DNA from: Sclerurus mexicanus
Taxonomy: Eukaryota; Chordata; Aves; Passeriformes; Furnariidae
NCBI GenBank assembly: GCA_013396755.1
Contig: VWZF01004937.1
Span: forward strand, 515,571 to 579,570
DNA: 64,000 nt
Direction of reading: 5' to 3'
The position numbers and the translations under genes are program-made. Position 1 is the first letter of the stretch; each line of letters begins with the position of its first letter. Of this stretch, positions 57,776 through 64,000 are shown in pieces. The notes beneath the pieces were generated by a model. It was not told the origin of the DNA and ran no database searches. It saw nothing but the letters and a program-made list of their open reading frames with translations.

Positions 57776-60700
57776 TTAATGCTCCTGTTTTTATAAAATA
57801 TCAAAATACCAGTTTTGTGAGTCTTTTCCCCATCCTTTTTATTCTCCCTGTCAGCGGTTTGAAATGGAATTTTCTTGATGAACTGGTGCTTTTGTGATTT
57901 ATTGACAAACCTAATGTTCACCAGATGGTCCATTGGGCACTGCAGTGTTGCTTAACCTCTTGCCTTTTATACATAAGCTCCATGTATTAATTGAGAAATC
58001 CTCTAATTTATTGCACCAGGAAGAGTATTTGGTAAATAGAATTATGTTCCATTTCACAGCCTCTAGCAATGAAAGTGTAAATAAAACAATCTTAAGCTCT
58101 TGTGAATATTCAATATGCCCTCTCCAGCTCACTGATGTGGTCAGTTTTATAAACCACTTGACTCACTTGCTTTAGTGAAAGAGAACACAAATAGTGGATT
58201 ATTGGCTATTTCTCTCCCTGTAAAATTTACCTGGGTGCACTTAGAAACCAGGAATAATGACTTTCCCACCTTTATTATGTGCAGGGGGTTGTCCATGCAA
58301 TAACAATAGCACCTGGGCTCTCACCCTTGGCCTTTATCCTTGTGCTGCAGGTGAGGCATACTCTGGAAGGGCGTGTTAGCTAAAGTGTGGGGCCAAAGAG
58401 AGCAATTCAGGAAGCACAGCCCAGGGTGACACATGAACACAGACTACCTCTCCCTTTAATAATCCAAGGTCATCCCAGTTGCTAAAATGGGCTACAGTTT
58501 CTTGTATTTAGACTTCTAGGAATTGGGCATATTCTGCCTGTGTGGAATACTGCGTGAGCGCTTCCTGCGTGGGAGGCAGAGGGATGCTGCAGCCAAAGGA
58601 AAACAAGCTTCTGCTGTTTTAACAGCTCATGAAAATGCCTTCCTTGTGCATCAGTGTTCTGGCTCCGCAGTCCTGCAGACACTGAGAGGAAGCAACAAGC
58701 CACTTCTTTCCTGCTTCCACCTCAGCCTTTGCAGCAAGAGAACTTGAGGGCAACGTGTCACATTGCGCCCTCACCAAGAGGGACAGAAATTCCGTGAAAA
58801 AGCCTTAACATCTGTGTGACTCGGGGATGTGACATTCACCCCTACCTGCATTTTCTGTTGGACCAGCAAAAGCTGCATCCAGTGCACTTCAGTCATACAG
58901 AACGACTGGAATGGGAAGGCTCTTATCAGGCAGAAAGCTCCTGAAATAAATTGTGTGTGTGTTCCTGTGCCAACAATGTTCCTCTCCCAACAATGTTCCT
59001 CTCATACAAAAAGTTGATTTCCAAGTGTATCTACTAGTAATTATTTCTCTTAGAAATAGCAGTGGACACAGCCAGAAGCAGAATTCAGCCTTTTCTTGCA
59101 TGAATCTTGCTGAACATGCAGAGAGGGCTTCAGCACCCCTTGCCACAGGTTCCTGTAACATTGGAAGCCATGCATGGTCACACACAGCTGTCCCTCCCCA
59201 CAGATGTGCAGCTGGATGGGGCTGTGGACACTCAGCAAACCTTGTGCAATGCAGGAGTCCACGTGAACTCCTCTTCCAGCTCAGAAGCTCAGGTGTCCTG
59301 TACAAGCCCAGTCCTTATCCTTGTGTCACACAATGCCTCTTCTCCCCCCAGAATGTTTTTCTTCCCAGGCCCATGACCATTGCTGGTGGGATGGGCTTGT
59401 AGGTCAGCAGTTGGAGGTCATGCAGGTAGAAGATTTTGGGTGGCACAGGAGAAAAGATGATTTATGAGCTTCTGCTTTCGGCTCTTATGCAGACCCAAAC
59501 AAGTGACAGCTCTTCTCAGCAAAGAAGTGCTGCTGATGGGAGAGGGCTGCAAAATGAATGTTTCTTTCAGAGGCTTCACTTCTTGAGAGGTGGGTCTGGA
59601 AAATGCCCTTGTGTGACACAAACACATGTGCAGAGTCTAATTCTACCTTGTATGAGCTCCACAAAATGACAAACCTGGCCAAATGAGTACTGACTGTTCC
59701 ACTAATATGAGCTGAAGTCGCTCAGGCATCAGATGTCAGACAGTGCTTATGGTTTTTACACCGTTTAAAGATTTCAGAATGAGACTGAAGATTAGATGAA
59801 ATGGCACACAGGCTTACCTTTGGCCTTTAATCTAGAGAGATTTACTTTTCCTCATGTAAGCTGGTAGGCAAAAACTTTGAGGATGATGCTCTTGAAAGAT
59901 GAGGTCACCTTTTTCCATCAAAGCACGCACAGATTTTGATGGGTCCTTTTTCATCTGCAACTGTTACATGACTTCTTCCAGTGCAGCCCTGTGATATCTC
60001 AGGCTGGCGGGAGTCAGGTCTGAGCAGTTCCACACTGTCCCCTTCCCCTGGGTGCACCCACCCACTCCCTCTGCTCAGGACTAGAGCTCATGCACACATA
60101 GCAGGTGCTGTCGGAGCAGAAACCTCCTTGCTTGCTGAATTTCCTTTCTGGACCCTTGGATCTCATTACCAGCTGTGGGTTTGCCTTGTTTGGACATCAG
60201 TGAGGTCACTTTCCTGGTGCCCACGTTCCCATGCCCTGCTGCAGGCTCCCTGATGCGTGGGGAGCAGATGAGGCAGGAGCACGGAGCTTGGGGAGGATGG
60301 AAAATGGGGTTAGGTCAAGCCAGGCTTTATCAAGCGTGGTTTGTTTTGGAGCACTGCAATTTTGAAGCAAATCCCTTGATTGCCCCTACTTACCTTGAAC
60401 AACCTGGGTAGCTTTTCTGGAGGAAGCTCAACCAGAGGCTCTGCTTGAAATTGAGTCCAAATTCCCTCTGGTTCCTGGTGGGGACCAAAGCAGGGTGCAG
60501 CTGCCCCCAAATGTGGATGCACCACCAGAGTGTTCTCAACCACCCAGAGCTCTCGTGACACCTTGAAGTGGTTCCTGGGCTACACAAAGCCCCAGGTTCC
60601 ATCTGACTCTGCCTTCAGGCTTTTTGCAGTTCTGCTCCTTCCTTGTTGCTGCACTTTTATCTTTGTTCAAAATCCATTTCTTCCTTTTTTTCCTGTCTGT

Positions 60701-62106
60701 TGCCCCAGAATTTTGGCACTTCCAGGGCAATGCAGTTGAGGTGCCTATTGCAGACTGCTTGAAGAGATCTTTGGGTCGGGCTGCACCACCAAGCTTGTTG
60801 CTCATTTGGATTTCAGCACCTTGAACCATCATGCAGGAGAGTCTGAAGCTGTAACACTCCCATTCTTTAAGGGGGAACATCTGAACAGACGATCAGATAA
60901 ATACAATGGAAATATTAAAGATACTTAGAACAAGCCTGTATCAACCCCGATTTCATCTCAATCTCCATTTTCATTTGGGGACATAGGAATGTGCTCGTGG
61001 GGTTTGGGTGCAGATTCAAATAAGGGAAGGGAAGAAAGAGCTGGGATTAATTCCACAAAACAGATTCTCACCAAGCATCATTAAAATGGTCAGATGGGAA
61101 TTGAACTTGCATGAACCCTGACAGTTGCTCCTCAGTGTCAGCCCTTTCACAAACAATTACTATTTGGACGGGAATAAACAAAGAAACAGTGTAGAATTGA
61201 TAATGTGTTTTATTAACTCTTAAATGTTTAATCCTGTAAACCTTTCTGAAACCTCATGCAAGGGCAGAGCAGCCTTTGAAATGCACTGTCATAAAAGGCA
61301 GAGAAAGGTTCTCATGAGTTCCCCCAGCTTGTTGTTGTGCTTAGAGGCAGAATTGTTGTTAGAAATGTTTGTCTGACCTATCTAAACTTTCTAGGTAGCC
61401 TCAAGTCCAAAGCCAGCCTTAGATTTATGCTTTTTCCCCCCTCCCATCTAACCTAAATCTTTCTGTCTGCAAATTAAGCCAATTTCATCCGTTGCATCCT
61501 CTTTGTAATGACATTAGCACAGTGGAAGCCTGTTTAGTTTTCTTTTTTCAGCTTTCTTTTTCCAAACCTTTTCCTCTCAGCAACCTTTCCTCCACTACTA
61601 ATTCTTGCTTTCTTTAAGATTAACTTATATTTGTGTGTATTTTGTTTTTAAACACGGTATGACAACTTGGACACAGAATTCCAGCACCAGCAAGAAGGGA
61701 ATAATTATTTCAGAGGTTGGATGTCTGTAAGAAAACCAAACAAACCAATCCCCCGTGTGATTCAGCAGCACTGAATGTGTATTTCCAGGCAATGTGGGTA
61801 AGAGTTTATTCCAGACCCCTTCCTCCTTAATAACTGCTTGCTTCTGATCCCCCTGTAGCTGCTTCTGTCTATCCCAGAAACTTCCTCAGATCTGATTCCC
61901 TCTGCCTCTGCTACCTTGGGAATGTGCCAGTGTGGGTTACCTGAGGACACACCTTGAGTTTTCACCGATGTTAACAAGGTGTAGATGGTCTGGAATGTCC
62001 ATTTTCTGTCTGAAAACAATGACAAAACTGTCCAACATGGCTGTCCATGACCGGGATCATGGACTGAAGACAACAAATCCATGCTCTTCCCAGCAGCATC
62101 CATTGA
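57776..62106. other. Intergenic sequence downstream of MYL10
   Basis: Unique DNA. COL26A1 is the expected neighbour on this side from vertebrate synteny, but no Gly-X-Y repeat or other exon is seen on either strand. Confidence 0.45.
58970..59003. repeat. 17-base tandem duplication
   Basis: CCAACAATGTTCCTCTC occurs twice without a gap, downstream of MYL10. Exact identity suggests a young duplication. Confidence 0.9.
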
Positions 62107-62303
62107 CAGGAGGAGAGGCAATGGACATGTTGAAATACAGGAAAGTCCATTTAAACTTTTCTGACTGTGATGGTGATCAAATATCAGAACAGGCTGCGGA
62201 GTCTCCATTGCTGGAGATATCCCAAACCCACTGGATATGGGCCTGGGAAAGTCTCTGCAGCCGAGGCTTCTCTGAGCAGGAGGTTTGGTCTAGACTGTGT
62301 CCT
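62107..62303 (+). mobile_element. CR1 LINE fragment (3' portion)
   Basis: Recognisable CR1 words occur in order: GGCAATGGACATGTTGAAAT, ACAGGAAAGTCCATTTAAAC, GAACAGGCTG, GGAGTCTCCATTGCTGGAGA, then TATCCCAAACCCACTGGATA and TTCTCTGAGCAGGAGGTTTG. This is the stretch just before the CR1 3' UTR. The open frames that cross it are remnants or shadows of this element, not host genes. Diverged and partly deleted. Confidence 0.8.
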
Positions 62304-64000
62304 GTGGTGCCTTCCCACTTCAAACCCCCTGTGCAGCTGTGATGTTACACCTGCCAGAGCTGTTAACACAGCCCTGGTGACACTGGCCTTTCAGTGGGTC
62401 ACATGTGATCAGTCTGTGCTGCCCTTCGAACCTCAGATCCTTTCCTGAGGAATTATTGCCCGACCAATTACTCTCTGAATTTCACTGGTGTCTTTCTTCT
62501 AGCGTGTAACAATCTGCACTGAACTTTAATTCCTCCTTTTTGATTTTAAATCTCCCCTTCAATTTAAGGTTGTTTGGAATTCTGCCCCTGTCCTCCAAAC
62601 TCCACATAAGTTGCCTTAGCTTATTGTCCAACACCCACAAATTTTGTAGGTTCTGTTTTGTCCTCCAAATTGTTCATACTGAATGGTCTCTCACCATAGG
62701 ACAGTCTGGTCCTCTTCCTTTCCCTTCTCCCTTGTCATCCTTGAAATGTCTCCTGATTTTACCTGTGATAGTTCATGTTGAATGTTTTTAACTGTGCTCC
62801 TGAGCACTGGTCTTTAACCTGCCTGTGGGCAACTGTACAGAGAATGTTTCTCACCCGTGGCCTTTGCTCCATTTCCCCACCACTCTGTACAAATTTAGGT
62901 GGTCACCAGCAAAATGTTGTCCATGAGCCATGAGAGCCACATCCAAGTCATCCTATGATATTGCTCATGCTCAAGGAGAAGGGGTTTCCCTCTGTGAATG
63001 GGGAAACCCAACTTCAACAAAGCTGGTTTCTAGGCAAGAGCAAATCCACTTGGATTCCTGAAGGGAAGCCCATGGCTTGCACCAGCAGAGACTCCAAGTG
63101 CCACGGCTCTGATGATGGCTGAGAGCAGGACATGGGTTCCCAGCTCGAGAGGGAGTGTTCGGCACGTGGATGCTGTGCAGAGATGTCTGTCCAGCTGCAG
63201 CATCTGGGGTGCCTTGCCCTTCAACGTGCTATTAATTCCCTTTGCCAAACTCGGGACTTCGGAAGCCACAGGAAGGAGCCAGAATGTGGATCCTTGAAGC
63301 ACATGTGGGCACAGCATTTGAAATAATAGTTTTCTGACATACAAATGTGGAAATTTTTGTTAGAGTTGTTTAACTTGGGGAACTCTCACATGCATTGATT
63401 TTGTTCACTTAGATCTAGTGCATATTCAAGAAGGATTTCTCTGCAGGACTTCTCTTCAGTGACTGAAGGGAGAGAGGTCCTTGAATAGGCACCTTGTGGC
63501 CCTTCAGCCCATCTCTCCTCTGGTCCAGCCTCTGCACGCCTCTGTCCGACTCCACTGCTTACAAAGCAGCAGCCTAGGAATGCTAACTCAGGTATTTAAG
63601 GTCAGGCATAGCAATACCTCCTTGAGTCCTTATCTGGGGAAATGCTGCCATTTGTCACTGTCCCTTTCAGTTGAAATGATTGCTTAATGTGCCTGTTGAC
63701 CTGAGGAACATAATTTTTTTTTGTGCAAAATATAGGAGCAAGCTCAGTGTTTGGTCAGCTGCTTCAGCAGGAATACAGAGCTCAGATGCTGGGCCAGGCA
63801 GGGAATTTTTCTTTTTATAATGACGATTAAAAGACAGCAGCTGCCCCTTCATGGGGTAAGAGAACTTATGCACAAGTGAAGGCAGATCCAAACAGCCCTG
63901 TCCCTTTAAGCTCTGGGTACCACAGCTGTGATGAGTGGAAAGTTCATAACTAGACAGAGTGGGGTGGGATGGGGGGAGCTTCCTCTAACAGGCCAGAAAG
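62304..64000. other. Intergenic sequence to the window end
   Basis: Unique DNA with a G-rich patch near 63960-63979. Nothing is recognised. Confidence 0.4.

Noticed and set aside
61762..62342. Open frames on both strands (136-148 codons)
   Set aside because: They cross the decayed CR1 fragment at 62107-62303 and are not host genes.
57776..64000. Search for COL26A1 3' exons on the minus strand
   Set aside because: No Gly-X-Y repeats or recognisable exon found; the gene, if adjacent, lies outside the window.
1..64000. CRISPR arrays, operons, phage or bacterial mobile elements
   Set aside because: Introns, CR1 and MIR elements and an EF-hand muscle gene show vertebrate DNA; no regularly spaced repeats or prokaryotic gene organisation are present.

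Overview
This is a stretch of vertebrate nuclear DNA, most likely from a bird. It holds one protein-coding gene I can support, MYL10 (myosin regulatory light chain 10), on the + strand from about 36.7 to 57.8 kb. The assignment to birds rests on three things seen in the sequence: truncated CR1 LINE 3' ends (about 1.00-1.08, 41.8-41.9, 46.94-47.05 and 62.1-62.3 kb), very low interspersed-repeat density for a vertebrate, and only old MIR/L3-like and 5S-rRNA-derived SINE relics besides. A non-avian reptile cannot be fully excluded.

Layout. 1-36.6 kb is gene-poor. It contains a CpG-rich island (about 2.56-3.49 kb), an adjacent CpG-retaining block, scattered ancient repeats (MIR at 4.4 kb, 5S-derived SINE at 17.3 kb, L3/MIR-like pieces at 19.8-20.2, 33.7 and 35.6 kb) and one anonymous exon-like reading frame with good splice signals (15208-15379). 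In other vertebrates MYL10 lies between COL26A1 and CUX1, with CUX1 on the side of the MYL10 5' end. If that order holds here, this desert faces CUX1, but no CUX1 or COL26A1 exon is visible in the window.

36.6-57.8 kb is MYL10. A TATA box at 36657 precedes a short first exon whose only coding content is the ATG. Six further coding exons follow, all joined in frame through GT-AG introns, giving a complete 165-residue EF-hand protein ending in HGEEKD, with AATAAA 119 bases after the stop. Introns 1 (7.5 kb), 4 (3.2 kb) and 5 (4.8 kb) are the largest. Several intron segments keep CpG dinucleotides in AT-rich DNA and look like candidate conserved regulatory elements, especially the approximately 330 bases just before exon 6 and a 600-base block in intron 5. 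A CR1 fragment runs to within about 13 bases of exon 3.

57.8-64 kb is intergenic, with one more CR1 fragment and no recognisable exon. I found no CRISPR array, operon, tRNA, intact rRNA gene or novel multi-gene system; the window is ordinary eukaryotic chromosome. Conservation and enhancer statements are inferences from base composition alone, as no alignment could be run.
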